A stretch of DNA of 64,000 bases from Lota lota (GCA_026745465.1 JACYXH010000517.1:1-64000), one strand, 5' to 3'; positions 1-12,880 are shown, counted from the first letter of the stretch. The notes: generated by a model from the sequence alone, not told the origin. Translations and numbers: made by a program.

Positions 1-3000
1 GAGGAAGGATGGCGGACGAAGGAGGAGGGACGAAGGAGGAGGAGGAAGGAGGAAGGAGGAGGAGGAAGGACAGTGGACGAAGGAGGAGGAGGAAGGAGGA
101 AGGAGGAGGAGGAAGGACAGTGGACGAAGGAGGAGGACGAAGGAGGAGGAGGAAGGAAGGATGGCGGACGAAGGAGGAGGAGGAAGGACAGTGGACGAAG
201 GAGGAAGGACAGGGGACGAAGGAGGAAGGACAGGGGACGAAGGAGGAGGAGGAAGGACGGGGACGAAGGAGGAAGGACAGTGGGCAAAGGAAGAAGGACG
301 AAGGAGGAAGGACGGGGACGAAGGAGGAGGAGGAAGGACAGTGGACGAAGGAGGAAGGACAGAGAAGGAAGGACGGAGGATGAAGGAGGAAGGACAGTGG
401 ACGAAGGAGGAGGAGGAAGGAGGATGACGAAGGAGGAGGAGGAAGGAAGGATGGCGGACGAAGGAGGAGGAGGGAGGAAGGACGGGGGAGGAAGGATGGC
501 GGACGAAGGAGGAGGAGGAAGGATGGGGACGAAGGAGGAAGGACGGGGACGAAGGACGGGGACTAAGGAGGAAGGACAGTGGACGAAGGAGGAAGGACGG
601 GGACGAAGGAGGAGGAGGAAGGACGAAGTAGGAGGAGGAAGGAGGAGGAAGGAAGGAGGAAGGACTGGGGAGGAAGGACGGGGACGAAGGAGGAGGAGGA
701 AGGACGGGTACGAAGGAGGAAGGACAGTGGACGAAGGAGGAAGGACAGTGGACGAAGGAGGAAGGACAGAGGAGGAAGGACGGGGGATGAAGGAGGAAGG
801 ACAGTGGACGAAGGAGGCGGACGAAGGAGGAGGGACGAAGGAGGAGGAGGAAGGAAGGAGGAAGGACGGGGGAGGAAGGATGAAGGAGGAAGGACAGTGG
901 ACGAAGGACGAAGGAGGAAGGACGGGGACGAAGGACTGGGACGAAGGAGGAGGAGGAGGAGGAAGGACAGTGGACGAAGGAGGAAGGATGGGGGACGAAG
1001 GAGGAGGAGGAAGGAGGAGGAGGAAGGAAGGAAGAAGGACGGGGGAGGAAGGATGGCGGACGAAGGAGGAAGGACTGGGGACGGAGGAAGAAGGACGAAG
1101 GACGGGGACGAAGGAGGAGGAGGAGGAGGAAGGACGGGGAGGAGGAAGGACGGGGACGAAGGAGGAGGAGGAAGGACGGGGACGAAGGAGGAGGAGAAAG
1201 GACAGTGGACGGAGGAGGAAGGACGTGAACGAAGGAGGAAGGACGGGGACGAAGGAGGAAGGACGGGGACGAAGGAGGAAGGACGGGGACGAAGGACAGT
1301 GGACGAAGGAGGAAGGACGGGGACGAAGGAGGAGGAGGAAGGACGAAGGAGGAAGGAGGAGGAGGAAGGAAGGAGGAAGGACTGGGGAGGAAGGACGGGG
1401 ACGAAGGAGGAGGAGGAAGGACGGGGACGAAGGAGGAGGAGGAAGGAGGAAGGACGGGGGACGAAGGAGGAGGAGGAAGGACGGGGACGAAGGAGGAGGA
1501 GGATGGGGGAGGAAGGACGGGGACGAAGGAGGAGGAGGAAGGACGGGGACGAAGGAGGAGGAGAAAGGACAGTGGACGGAGGAGGAAGGACGTGAACGAA
1601 GGAGGAAGGACGGGGACGAAGGAGGAAGGAGGAGGAGGAAGGATGGCAGACGTAGAGGAGGGACGAAGGAGGAGGGGGGAAGGACTGGGGACGAAGGATG
1701 GCGGACGAAGGAGGAGGAGGAAGGACGGGGACGAAGGAGGAAGGACGGGGACGAAGGACAGTGGACGAAGGAGGAAGGACGGGGACGAAGGAGGAGGAGG
1801 AGGAAGGACGGGGGAGGAAGGAGGAAGGATGGGGGACGAAGGAGGAAGGACGGGGACGAAGGAGGAGGAGGAGGAAGGACAGTGAACGAAGGAGGAAGGA
1901 CGGGGACGAAGGATGAAGGAGGAAGGACGGGGACGAAGGAGGAGGAGGAAGGACGGGGGACGAAGGAGGAAGGAGGAGGAGGAAGGACGGGGACGAAGGA
2001 GGAGGAGGAGGACGGGGGAGGAAGGACAGGAGGAGGAGAAGGAAGGACAGTGGACGAAGGAGGAATGACGGGGACAAAGGAGGAAGGAGGAGGAGGAAGG
2101 ACGGGGACGAAGGAGGAGGAAGGAGGAAGGAGGAGGAGGAAGGAAGGACGCCGGACGAAGGAGGAAGGACAGTGGACGAAGGAGGAAGGACGGGGACGAA
2201 GGAGGAGGAGGAGGAAGGACGGGGAGGAAGGAGGAAGGATGGGGGACGAAGGAGGAAGGACGGGGACGAAGGAGGAGGAGGAGGAAGGACAGTGGACGAA
2301 GGAGGAAGGACGGTGGACGAAGGAAGAAGGACGGGGACGAAGGACGGGGACGAAGGACGGGGACGAAGGAGGAAGGACTGGGGACGGAGGAAGGACAGTG
2401 GACGAAGGAGGAAGGATGGGGACGAAGGAGGAGGAGGAGGAAGGACGGGGACGAAGGAGGAGGAGGAAGGACGGGGACGAAGGAGGAGGAGAAAGGACAG
2501 TGGACGGAGGAGGAAGGACGTGAACGAAGGAGGAAGGACGGGGACGAAGGAGGAAGGAGGAGGAGGAAGGACGGGGACGAAGGAGGAGGAGGAAGGATGG
2601 CGGACGAAGGAGGAGGGACGAAGGAGGAGGAGGGAGGAAGGACGGGGAGGAAGGATGGCGGACGAAGGAGGAGGAGGAAGGACGGGGACGAAGGAGGAAG
2701 GACGGGGACGAAGGACGGGGACGAAGGAGGAAGGACAGTAGACGAAGGAGGAAGGACGGGGACGAAGGAGGAGGAGGAAGGACGAAGGAGGAGGAGGAAG
2801 GAGGAGGAGGAAGGACGGGTACGAAGGAGGAAGGACAGTGGACGAAGGAGGAAGGACAGAGAAGGAAGGACGGGGGATGAAGGAGGAAGGACAGTGGACG
2901 AAGGAGGCGGACGAAGGAGGGACGAAGGAGGAGGAGGAAGGAAGGAGGAAGGACGGGGGAGGAAGGATGAAGGAGGAAGGACAGTGGACGAAGGATGGGG

Positions 3001-4440
3001 GACGAAGGAGGAGGAGGAAGGAAGGAGGAAGGACGGGGGGAGGAAGGATGGCGGACGAAGGAGGAAGGACTGGGGACGGAGGAAGAAGGACGAAGGACGG
3101 GGACGAAGGAGGAGGAGGAGGAAGGACGGGGAGGAGGAAGGACGGGGACGAAGGAGGAAGGACGGGGACGAAGGAGGAAGGACGGGGACGAAGGAGGAAG
3201 GACGGGGACGAAGGACAGTGGACGAAGGAGGAAGGACGGGGACGAAGGAGGAGGAGGAAGGACGAGGAGGAAGGAGGAGGAGGAAGGACGGGGACGAAGG
3301 AGGAGGAGGAAGGAGGAAGGACGGGGGACGAAGGAGGAAGGAGGAGGAGGAAGGACGGGGACGAAGGAGGAGGAGGATGGGGGAGGAAGGACGGGGACGA
3401 AGGAGGAGAAGGAAGGACAGTGGACGAAGGAGGAAGGACGGGGACGAAGGAGGAGGAGGAAGGAGGAAGGAGGAGGAGGAAGGAAGGAGGAAGGACGGGG
3501 GAGGAAGGACGGCGGACGAAGGAGGAAGGACAGTGGACGTAGGTGGAGGAGGATGGGGGAGGAAGGACGGGGACGAAGGAGGAGAAGGAAGGACAGTGGA
3601 CGAAGGAGGAAGGACGGGGACGAAGGAGGAGGAGGAAGGAGGAAGGAGGAAGGAGGAAGGAGGAAGGAGGAGGAGGAAGGAAGGAGGAAGGACGGGGGAG
3701 GAAGGACGGCGGACGAAGGAGGAAGGACAGTGGACGAAGGAGGAAGGACGGGGACGAAGGAGGAGGAGGAGGAAGGACGGGGGAGGAAGGAGGAAGGATG
3801 GGGGACGAAGGAGGAAGGACGGGGACGAAGGAGGAGGAGGAGGAAGGACAGTGAACGAAGGAGGAAGGACGGGGACGAAGGATGAAGGAGGAAGGACAGT
3901 GGACGAAGGAAGAAGGACGGGGACGAAGGACGGGGACGAAGGAGGAAGGACATTGGACGAAGGAGGAAGGACTGGGGAGGAAGGACGGAGGAGGAAGAAG
4001 GACGGGGACGAAGGAGGAAGGACAGTGGACGAAGGAGGAAGGACTGGGGACGAAGGAGGAGGAGGAAGGACAGTGGACGAAGGAGGAAGGACTGGGGAGG
4101 AAGGACGGAGGAATTAGGACAGTGGACGAAGGAGGAAGGACTGGGGAGGAAGGACGGAGGAGGAAGAAGGACGGGGGACAGGGGAGGAAGGACGGAGGAG
4201 GAAGAAGGAGGAAGGACGGGGACGAAGGAGGAGGAGGAAGGACGGAGAAGGAAGAAGGACGAAAGAGGAAGGACGGGGGACGAAGGAGGAGGAGGAGGAA
4301 GGACGGGGGAGGAAGGACGGGGACAAAGGAAGGACGGGGGAGGAAGGAGGAGGAAGAAGGACGAAGGAGGAGGAGCAAGGACGGGGACAAAGGTAGGACG
4401 GGGGACAAAGGAGGAAGGACGGGGACGAAGGAAGGAAGAA
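1..4440. repeat. Purine-rich GGA/GAC satellite, 4.4 kb
   Basis: Nearly the whole stretch is built from GAAGGA, GGACGAAGGAGG and AAGGACGGGG words. The plus strand is almost free of T, so no frame meets stop codons often; plus-strand frames of 816 and 506 codons read as K/R/D/E/G repeats and one minus-strand frame of 1335 codons reads as S/P/L/F/V repeats. None has domain structure or gene-like codon use. Larger blocks recur: a segment with the words GAGAAAGGACAGTGGACGG and GACGTGAACGAAGG occurs near 1190, 1560 and 2490, so there is higher-order duplication. The block decays into degenerate A-rich purine sequence between 4430 and 4600. Confidence 0.95.
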
Positions 4441-6088
4441 AATAAGGAGGAAAAAGCAACAAAAGCAAAGGAGGAGAATGAGGAGGAAAAGTAGAACGAG
4501 CACAACAGAGTAGGAAGGGGGGGTGGAGGAGGAACAGGATTAAAGGGAAACGAAAAAGACGATATAGCAAGAGGAGAAGGAAGAGAACAACAGCAACAAT
4601 GGGTTAGGTTATGAGAAAGGGGAACAAGAGGGGGACAAAGAAAGTAGGAGGATCAGAACAGGGGTGAGGAGCGGGTGGATTAGGAAAACGGGAAGAAGGA
4701 GCAAGACGAGATTGACGAGTGGCAAGAGAAAGAACACAACAGATGAAGAAAAGGAAGACCATGACCTGAGAATGCAGCAACAGCAGCAACAAGCATAACC
4801 GCATAAACAACCAGCAGCATTTATTGTTATGATTGGGAAGCATCTACAGGATGGAGGGTACAAAAACAGTGCACGGTTTAAGTCTGTGTCAATCATTTGT
4901 GTTAATCACGCTTCATTTGTTCACGGATCTCAGCAGATGTGGTTACTTTGTAAATACAGTTGTATAACAAAGTATAAATATTTTTTGTAACTTTAACCTT
5001 AGCTAATTAACTATTCTCTCAATATATACAATTGAAATAAATTATAAATGTCATGTCTCACACATCAGTAACATTGATTGCCGCATTCAATAACTGCTAT
5101 CAAATCACAGCAAACTAATAAATAAGAACAAAAAAACCAAGAACAAGAAAACAAATGGGCAGTTAGGAAGAAGGTGGGAAGGGGAGGAGGATGTACAACA
5201 CAAACGAGTCACTTCTGCAAAAGTCCACCCACCAGATCTAACCATAACAATATCTGTGGCAATATTTGAAATAAAGGTTTACTTACCTACAAAAGGTTGA
5301 TAATGTGAAACATTATTACCAGACAGATGAAATCAACAAATACGTTGACGATAGTTGAACTGCCAAAGTCATTAAATTCAATGATGTCATGTACTAGCTA
5401 TATTAACCAAAGTTATAGTTACATATGAAACTAAAAAATGGCAAAGTTTTCAAATGTCTTCATAAAAATATTTCATTTATCTAACGTTTCAAGTAATAGA
5501 TGTTGTTGTTGTTAAAACAACATTTGTATTAACTGTTGCTGTGAGTATTTTTCAAATTACCCTGCAATTTACCATTATGATTTATGCAGCTGAAAATTAC
5601 TGTTACTTTGGTAGTGTTTAGTACTTTTTGGGGTGAAGGGTCCACACACATTGATGTCTTGGCAAATGCCCTAAATGACATCCATTCACATTTGTACTTT
5701 CAGGGGAAATTTGTTGTGAGCTGTTGAGTAATTTTGGAGGTGAGGAAAAACTTGCATGGACTACAGATTTTGAAAGTGTCAAACAGTTCTAATAAATATA
5801 AATAAAAAACCAAAGCTTCAATTCATTCTTTTGCTTTAACAGCATTTGTAAAAGTAAAAGTTACCACATACATTTAATATCAGTGATTTTCTCAGAAGAT
5901 ATCTTACATCTTCCACCACTGCTAATAATTGAGGTGAACTGCAATAATTGCCTTCTTTCTCCTAGCTGTCAATTTTCATATCATAATTTTTGAACTAATT
6001 GATAAAAATAGTCTGGTAGGGGTGTGAAATGAAATTACTAACATTTATCAAGTTACAATGGCTGCAGTGGTTTTCTTTCATTTTAGAT

Positions 6089-6123
6089 CCTCCTCTGGCA
6101 CCACTAGGTGGCATCATTGGACT
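6089..6123. repeat. 35-bp direct repeat, copy 1
   Basis: This segment recurs at 6653-6687 with five mismatches and no gap. Both copies begin CCTCCTCTGGC and end ATTGGACT. The 564-bp spacing and good conservation suggest either an old tandem duplication or two pieces of a dispersed element. Confidence 0.7.
6101..6113 (+). promoter_or_regulatory. CTCF-like motif
   Basis: CCACTAGGTGGCA fits the core of the vertebrate CTCF consensus. It lies inside the 35-bp direct repeat; the second repeat copy (6653-6687) has diverged at the key G positions and would not be expected to bind. This rests on the motif match alone. Confidence 0.3.
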
Positions 6124-6153
6124 ATTTATCAATTCCATAAACATTGTCCTCAC

Positions 6154-6214
6154 CTGACTTTGGACTCCGTCATCATCTGTGTGGTCCTGCCTCTGATCCC
6201 ATCAACATGGTGCC
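6154..6214 (-). other. Exon-like segment (61 bp) with strong splice sites
   Basis: On the minus strand a pyrimidine-rich acceptor ending TTGTCTGCAG precedes 61 bp, followed by the donor GTGAGG. Only one reading frame is open across it (beginning HHVDGIRGRTTQ). No homologue is recognised. It lies downstream, in minus-strand terms, of the exon-cassette array at 11.5-27.8 kb and could belong to the same transcript. The evidence is splice-site quality alone. Confidence 0.3.
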
Positions 6215-6652
6215 CTGCAGACAACACATTTCATTATTTTTGGGGTAACATTTCACATTCTAGTTCATACCATATATTGTGCTCTACATTTTAATTAAAA
6301 AAATTACATACAACAATTACATCATACACTGATGTTATTACAAATGTTTGATTTTTTTTTAACAACATTATTATTTTCCCCTTCCACTATGATTCATTAC
6401 CTTTTTGTGCAGACATTTTTTGGTTATATTTAGTTTTAATCAAAAACCTAAACCTTATCGGCTCTTTATACCCATGTGATATTTCTTGCCTGACCATTTC
6501 ATTTCTAATAATTTTTTGGGTTATCTTTACATTCATTTAAATTGCTTATGCCTTTCCTTGCAATAACAATATTTTCAAACTCTTCTATTTTACATTGTCG
6601 TCCATATTGACATTTACTACATGTTGGTTAATTTAACAGATATGCCCGTACT

Positions 6653-6687
6653 CCTCCTCTGGCGCCACTAGATGACGCCATTGGACT
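6653..6687. repeat. 35-bp direct repeat, copy 2
   Basis: Partner of the copy at 6089-6123, 564 bp away, 30 of 35 positions identical. Confidence 0.7.
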
Positions 6688-7169
6688 TTGCTTTAAAACA
6701 CAATAGTAAACGATAATTATACGATGTTTCAAATAGGAAATTTAACACAATAATCTACATGTATTCAATAAAAGGTGACAATGGCACCTAATGCTTATTC
6801 TATTGGGATCAAATAAAACATATGTTATCTGGCATTCTGACACGGACATGTAGCCCTCCCAGTTAAACGTCAAATACTACTAAAATAGTGTTTCACTGGC
6901 TTTTCAATTACATTCAGGGATTACAACTTCAGATAGTCACATCCTTCGACAAAATGTGATACGATCGTTACAAGCATGTGTACAACAATGTAACGACTCA
7001 AACGTGACTACATTAAATGCGTAGTCACAAGCACTTGCGTTAAAAAGAACACGTAACGTTAGCCTATTCTTTCTCATGTGGCCACAGTAGCCTAGCCTTA
7101 GTCTTATCGTTTCATATAGAGATTGTGTACTTGTCTTTTTGTGAAACCGATATATTTACATCGACACAC

Positions 7170-7580
7170 ATCGTTCATTGTACAGCGCGACAACCAATGG
7201 AAATACAAATGGCGCTGGGCGCCAAAATTCAAATGACGCTCGGCACCTATGAAGACATGCATTACGTTTAAACTACATACCTCGTTCGATGAGCTTCTTC
7301 ATTCCTTAAAATCCCTTCAAAGTATCTTTACTGTCGTTCTTGGCCTCTGAAATCAACACTTATAACATAAGAGCGCCGTATTCTAAATGCAGTTTGACAT
7401 TTCCGAAGCACGTCAACAGCGGGCAAAAATTCAAATGCCTCTGGACGTTATTGTACAGCTACAACCAATCACAGCCACGACACTGGTGACGGACTAATAT
7501 GGACGTCCAATTAACAAGCATACCGTTTACAGCTTCAATTAAATACATCGTTGGCTTCTTCAATGCTTACAACTTTTGAT
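7170..7580. promoter_or_regulatory. Promoter-like region, duplicated CCAAT segment
   Basis: Two CCAAT boxes (7194-7198, 7465-7469) each follow a TTGTACAGC word. GGCGCCAAAA at 7218-7227 reads as an E2F-type site on the minus strand. The flanks of the two CCAAT boxes remain loosely alignable (an ACATGCATTACGTTTA-like word, then CTTCTTCA), suggesting an old tandem duplication of about 270 bp. CpG dinucleotides are more frequent than in the neighbouring AT-rich DNA. No transcript start or gene can be assigned. Confidence 0.3.
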
Positions 7581-7929
7581 TCAAAGACAGTGGACTGTCC
7601 AAGTGAAAATCTTTAATATCCCTAATAACTAACTACTTATAATGAGTGGATGTCAAGGATCACCAGGCTACGTTTCATACGCTATGCGCACAACTTAAAT
7701 TGAATTGATTAAATTGAATTGGTTGAATTAATGACAAAAAAGGTTCAAAAGGTTCTTAATGACAAAAATAAATGTTAGAAATATAACATGATTATGACAT
7801 TACGCTATTTCTATTAATACTGGATGGAACAACACTATGCTCTATGTCGTTCCTTTGCCATTTTAATATTACTCCTTAATAGACTGCAATAATCCACTGA
7901 AAGTGCTTCAGATTATTGCACAAAACACG

Positions 7930-8101
7930 CCAACGCCGGTGCCGACCAAGCTCCGCCGACAACGACGTCAGGAGCGGTGGCAGGGTTAGGTGTCTGGCTC
8001 AGGGACACTTCGACATAGCTATACTCAGTTGAAAGGTTGCCAGTTGGATCCTTGACTCCGACAGTCAACCCTCTCTACCTCCTGAGCTAATGTCGCCCCG
8101 A
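7930..8101 (-). mobile_element. tRNA-derived SINE relic, minus strand
   Basis: Read on the minus strand it begins CGGGGCGACATTAGCTCAGG, a tRNA-like box A region. It continues through a decayed box B, then GTGTCCCTGAGC and a CTCCTGACGTCGTTG-like body. The same body, in the same order, is seen at 27.90-28.07 kb. This is the layout of a tRNA-head SINE common in teleost genomes. The copy is diverged and 3' truncated. Confidence 0.7.
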
Positions 8102-10239
8102 GCTGCACAAAAAAATAAAATAAAATACAACTTAGCTGTGATCCTTCAGTCTACACATGCTGGGTTAGGTTAACCTAACCCTCGTGCTCTATTCCTGCAT
8201 CACAAAGTAAAAAATTATGAACAACAATCGAAATAATCAATAATTTTTTCGGATGACGTTAATACAATTCACTTGACTGTGATTTTCCCCAGACATCAGA
8301 AGAGGGTTAGGGGTAAATGTCAGGGCAGTAATACTAATAGGGCGCTTATTCTAATACCTACCTGATCTTTAATCATCTGGGATTACAAAACATAAGACTG
8401 CTACTGACCAAATACCTTTACAGAAATAAATATATTGCCATTATTTAAAAGTTACACATGTTTATGATAAATCAACACCACCATAGTCTTCATGCTGTAT
8501 TTAAATGAGCAGCAGCAACAACAAATCATACTATGCAACTAATAAATGTTGTGAAATTCATTATCCGGTTCTCCACCTTTATACTCCTTTCAACCTAGCG
8601 TCGTATCCATGACTTCACTCTAATGACAAGTAATCCAAACCTTACAGATCTGATGTCTACAAGCTCAGACAAAAACACTCTTACTGTTGGTTCTTTTAGG
8701 AGACCAACACCTGCTACAAACTGCATCTACGCTTCCACTGTCGGTTTCAGCAATGCACACCTTTGTGTTCTGATCTTATAAATTACTAAAGGGTACAAAC
8801 ATTGGACCGCAATGGCATTCGCTTTAGGGTTTCACGCTCTGTCAACAATTTCATTGTTTCAACACTCCATGAAACACTATGCTAACCTCACGGTGAATTC
8901 AGAGGCTCTGCACTTTCACTTGACCTCTGAACCCATTCATAATCATCATCTTTTAGCATTTTGTATTTAGCTCTCAAACTAAAGACAAACATCGACGCAT
9001 GCACAGATAGCCTGAGGGTCACAAAGCACAATGTGACGTGACTGTGCAGTTGGCCCGATTCCACATTACAAAAGCAAATACAACATGGGTAAAGAGAAAG
9101 CATGTTTATTTATCAAGCAACAAGTCTTCACATATACAAAGCACTTCAAGCCCGCGATTCTAAATCAACACCCTGATAGGGAAAAACTTTGAACAATAAA
9201 ACAGAGCAGCCGAGGGACAAGGCTGGTTTACAGTTTCACATTAAGGATGGTTAGCTTTGTATAACGTTTCAAATAGGATATACAGTTAGTTAGGATAAAG
9301 TTTAGGCCCTGTTTGGTATAGGCATTACTTTACCTTTATTATTATACCTTTATGCATTACGTTATTCATTACCTATGCGAGTCTAGGCATTTTAGATGTT
9401 TAGCTATTAGGTAAGACAGCTTGGGCATTGCACATGTTTAGGTTACATTGTCAAGTTTAGGTATTACATTAAACTTGTGGTTCAATTGAGGCATTAGGGT
9501 TACAAAGAAGATCAAGGATAACGTTTGCTTCCGGCTTGTCCCTTTAGTCGCTCCCTTAAAAAGAAGGTTCACAGCTACGGGGTTACATATACGAGGGCTT
9601 GGATCATAGCTATGGTTTACAGAAATAAAGTAGACAGATCAAAACATACTTCACCAAAACGTGGTGTGGCATCGTGTAGTTTGTTCTAAACGTTGAAACA
9701 GTACAGTCAATATGGTGTGCGGGTGTAGCCGGGGATCCTAAGGGAGGATGGGGAATAGGACGCTGGTGTACATCGACTCTCTTCAGTCATCACACTGTGA
9801 AGTGAATTGATGTCAAAAGTAAATTCAGTTTCACATTGGGGATTTAAGACATTTTCATGCCCATATATACATTAACAGCACCGACATGGGCTTTACCTGT
9901 GTCAAACCCGGGTCATTACGTTTAGCATTTCATTTAAATTAGACACAGGTGAAACACAACAACCTACGCATTAAATCATTACAGCAAAAAGAAACTCCAA
10001 ACACAAATTGCTGCCTCACCGGGTTTCTTCAATTAAATTATAATTACGTGCTCCTCCGGTTGTATTACAGTTACTGCATCTAAATAAACACTTTCCTTAA
10101 GAGCACACGAGTCAATGGACATGTTCCCAGAAAAAAAACGTGTTCGGACCTTTTACAAACATCACGAGGGATTATACTACTGCCGTTTGATCAGTTTTGT
10201 CTATTTAAGAAAACAGTATGTAATTATTAGCACTCTCAC

Positions 10240-10284
10240 CTGGGTCTCTGCAGCATCACCACCCATCTGATGCACATCTGGTGC
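10240..10284 (-). other. Exon-like segment (45 bp) with canonical splice sites
   Basis: On the minus strand the acceptor GATAAATAG is followed by 45 bp and the donor GTGAGA. One frame is fully open and reads APDVHQMGGDAAETQ. It lies between cassette B0 (11.53 kb) and the exon-like piece at 6.15 kb, so it may be another exon of the same minus-strand transcript. No homologue is recognised. Confidence 0.3.
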
Positions 10285-11532
10285 CTATTTATCCACAGAG
10301 TCACAAAAAGGGTAAAACATTAATCAAGGGTAAATATAGAAATTATCAACACAAGCATTGTCTAACATAGGCCTGGGCAATGTTCCTTCTTTACAACCCG
10401 TCCCAGAATGATTTGCCTTCCAAACATACAAAAGATTACAAATTACATTTACAACATTATTTCTTACATGAACCAATACAGCTACCAGGGATCTTGGATA
10501 TTAAATACCATCGTCTCATAAATAATCCAATAAAGCTACTAGGGATGTTTCAACAAAACATTGGCAATGATTAGGTTCTTCATAACTTTGTTACAACGCT
10601 AGGCCTATAAAACAAAAGGATAGACTGACATCATGTACCGGTGTTTTAGCGCCTCCGCCACATTGCCTCATGTACATGCACTGATTGGATGGACTCACAC
10701 GCTCTAGCGAGTATGGTTTCAGATGGGTCTGAGCAAAGTGTTAAAGCGACATACATGCAAACCAAAACTAACCCTGTTGAATAAATGCAAACCAAACCAA
10801 TTACATGTTCCATCCAGTATCTTACCCGGATCCACATGGTGTCTAGGCCGCTGTACTGCAAAACTTTGGTCCTTTAAACTCAGGAGTGCGGCCCGGAGTA
10901 GAGGATGCACCGTTTAGTCATCGAGCTGCTTGGTGGTTTTTATTTCATCCCTTAAAAAAGCAGATAAAAGTTGGACCACCCTAGCAACTACACATTCGTG
11001 ACAATTTAACAGCAAATATGCTTCAGAAGATTAAAAACATCAGCAGATTAGATCATTTTTAACATCAGATTTACTATAACTCAATATTAATTGTATGAAC
11101 AAATTATATTTCCTGGATAATGGACTTCAAGTTGCCAAAATAAATTCAACCATTAACATGGTCAATTTCAATGCATAGTCCAAGTTCACAGCACAGATTA
11201 AATGGAGAAAACTAGATTACTAACTAGAGGTGAAATCCACCAGCACAATTGCATTTACTGTACCAACTGACGGTGAGTTAAGACCGGCTTCAAATAAATG
11301 GCACTGCCAGAAAATGCATTTAATAAAACACTGCACATAATGACACATCACGCAGCAGTCACAATGAAGTAAAAAAAAATTAAAGACTAGACAATAATCA
11401 ACACTGTTAACAACTGTCATATCTGAAATATGTTGACCTATAAAAGTGCTTTAACACTAATATGTTGTATTTTCAACTATAGCCATCACAAAGATACTGT
11501 AAATCAAATATCAAGGAAGGTTAACAACTTAC
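10285..11532. other. Unique AT-rich sequence, no gene seen
   Basis: Only short open frames (up to 71 codons) without recognisable domains. This is the unamplified flank of the exon-cassette array. Confidence 0.5.
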
Positions 11533-11680
11533 TGTTGGTTGTGCAGCTTTCATGACATGACTGAGGTAGCTGTGAATCCGAGGCCAGGGTCAGGGAACAG
11601 TTTGTGGGATGAGAGTCGTCAGGAGTGCCAATCTCCTGGAGGTGCTGTCGGATCTGTCTGGGGCCGCTGTGGTTCTGGTC
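11533..11680 (-). other. Founder-like exon cassette B0 (148 bp)
   Basis: On the minus strand the acceptor ATTTTACAG is followed by 148 bp and the donor GTAAGT. One frame is open from end to end, starting DQNHSGPRQIRQHLQEIGTP and ending SCTTN. All other B copies (146 bp) have a 2-bp insertion after CAGACAG and a 2-bp deletion about 35 bp later, so they shift frame and shift back. They also end in a stop in this frame. B0 differs most from the others, lies at the array edge and keeps the open frame, so it is the best candidate for the ancestral state. No protein family is recognised. Confidence 0.5.
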
Positions 11681-12467
11681 CTGTAAAATAAAACCGTTTT
11701 TACTGTTTGGCTTCTGTGTAAAACTCTACCAAATACAAAGGATGCGTGTTTGGCCACATTCATTCACATGTATCCTACATTTTACAGACACAAACGGTGC
11801 CAGAAACACATGAGGGAGACCTAAGTCCTCATGTGTTTCAGCGCCACTTGCAGACTGTTGAAGTCCCAAAAGGACTTTAATCAAACCCGAGTAATACCTA
11901 TATATAAGTGAATGAATGTTGACCTATAACACCGCATTAACACACTTCTTATAAGAAATATGGTGAGTTTTAAACTATAGCCATCATAAAGAAATACTTA
12001 TCAGATAGATGACAGCAAGAACCTCCAGCTGACTACCACAAGGACCTCCAGCTGACCACCGCAAGGACCTCCAGCTGACCACCTCAAGAACCTCCAGCTG
12101 CATCGCCTCAGTCCTTCTGAAAGGTCAAACAGGTTTTATTTGCACACAACAGTTTTAAACTATAGCCATAAAGAAATACTTATCAAATAGCTAACATCAA
12201 GGAGCTCCAGCTGACATCCACCGCAAGGACCTCCAGCTGCATCGCCTCAGTCCTTCTGAAAGTTCAAACGGGTTTTATTTGCACACAGAACATTTGTTCT
12301 CCCCATTATGATACCAATATGTATTTTACTCCAGTAATGCTATAGCTCACTCAGATGGCTACACTTTATTTTACATGGACCTTCTTCCACACAGCGTAGC
12401 CTTGATTGAAGCTGGAATTACAATCGTTACTACTAAAATTAAAGAGATGTGCTGTTAAATGTCTTAC

Positions 12468-12880
12468 CTTCTTGGACTGCACCGCTCCGGGTCTTCCCTC
12501 CACCTGCAGCTCCCAGCGCCGGTCCTGCATCAGACAGCTCTGTACAACACCACCCTTGCCTAAAACATGAACATAAAATACTGTTCATTACTTTGCTAAT
12601 CCATGGAAACGTGTTGAGTACTGAGATATATCTGAATGAATGTTGACCTACACAACTGCATTAACACACTTAAACTAAAGCCTACACATAAGACACTAAA
12701 TCAAATGACCAGAAAAGTGACTATTCTAACTTACTGGTGGTTGTGTTGTACTCTGTTTTGACATTAGTGAACCGTCTCTGGATCAGAGGCCAGGGAATCG
12801 TTTGTGGGATGAGACGTCAGGAGTGCCAATCTCCTGGAGGTGCTGTCGGATCTCTGTCTGGGGCCGCTGTGGTTCCGCTC
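12468..12880 (-). other. Array unit 1: exon cassettes B and A
   Basis: Cassette B is 12735-12880 (acceptor TTTCACAG, donor GTAAGT, 146 bp). Cassette A is 12468-12559 (acceptor TTTTAG, donor GTAAGA, 92 bp). Cassette A has a frame reading KGGVVQSCLMQDRRWELQVE that stays open to the donor. Cassette B is closed in all three frames. A 13-bp-stem hairpin (13012-13048) lies 132 bp upstream of B. Confidence 0.5.

Larger units (their letters stand above)
4441..6153. other. AT-rich single-copy sequence, no gene seen
   Basis: After a purine-rich transition to about 4740 the sequence is AT-rich and mostly unique. Open frames are short (under 96 codons) and show no recognisable domain. One CTCF-like site at 6101-6113 is listed separately. 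Confidence 0.6.
6215..10239. other. AT-rich region without a recognisable gene
   Basis: No protein-coding exon is recognised. The stretch contains the second 35-bp direct repeat, a promoter-like pair of CCAAT segments (7.17-7.58 kb) and a SINE relic (7.93-8.10 kb), listed separately. A minus-strand frame at 8888-9103 reads 71 codons but has no clear splice sites or known domain. Confidence 0.5.

Noticed and set aside
73-2523. 816-codon plus-strand open frame (K/R/D/E/G repeats)
   Set aside because: Produced by a purine satellite with almost no T, so stop codons cannot form; no domain or flanking gene structure.
563-4570. 1335-codon minus-strand open frame (S/P/L/F/V repeats)
   Set aside because: Complement of the same satellite; stop codons are excluded by composition.
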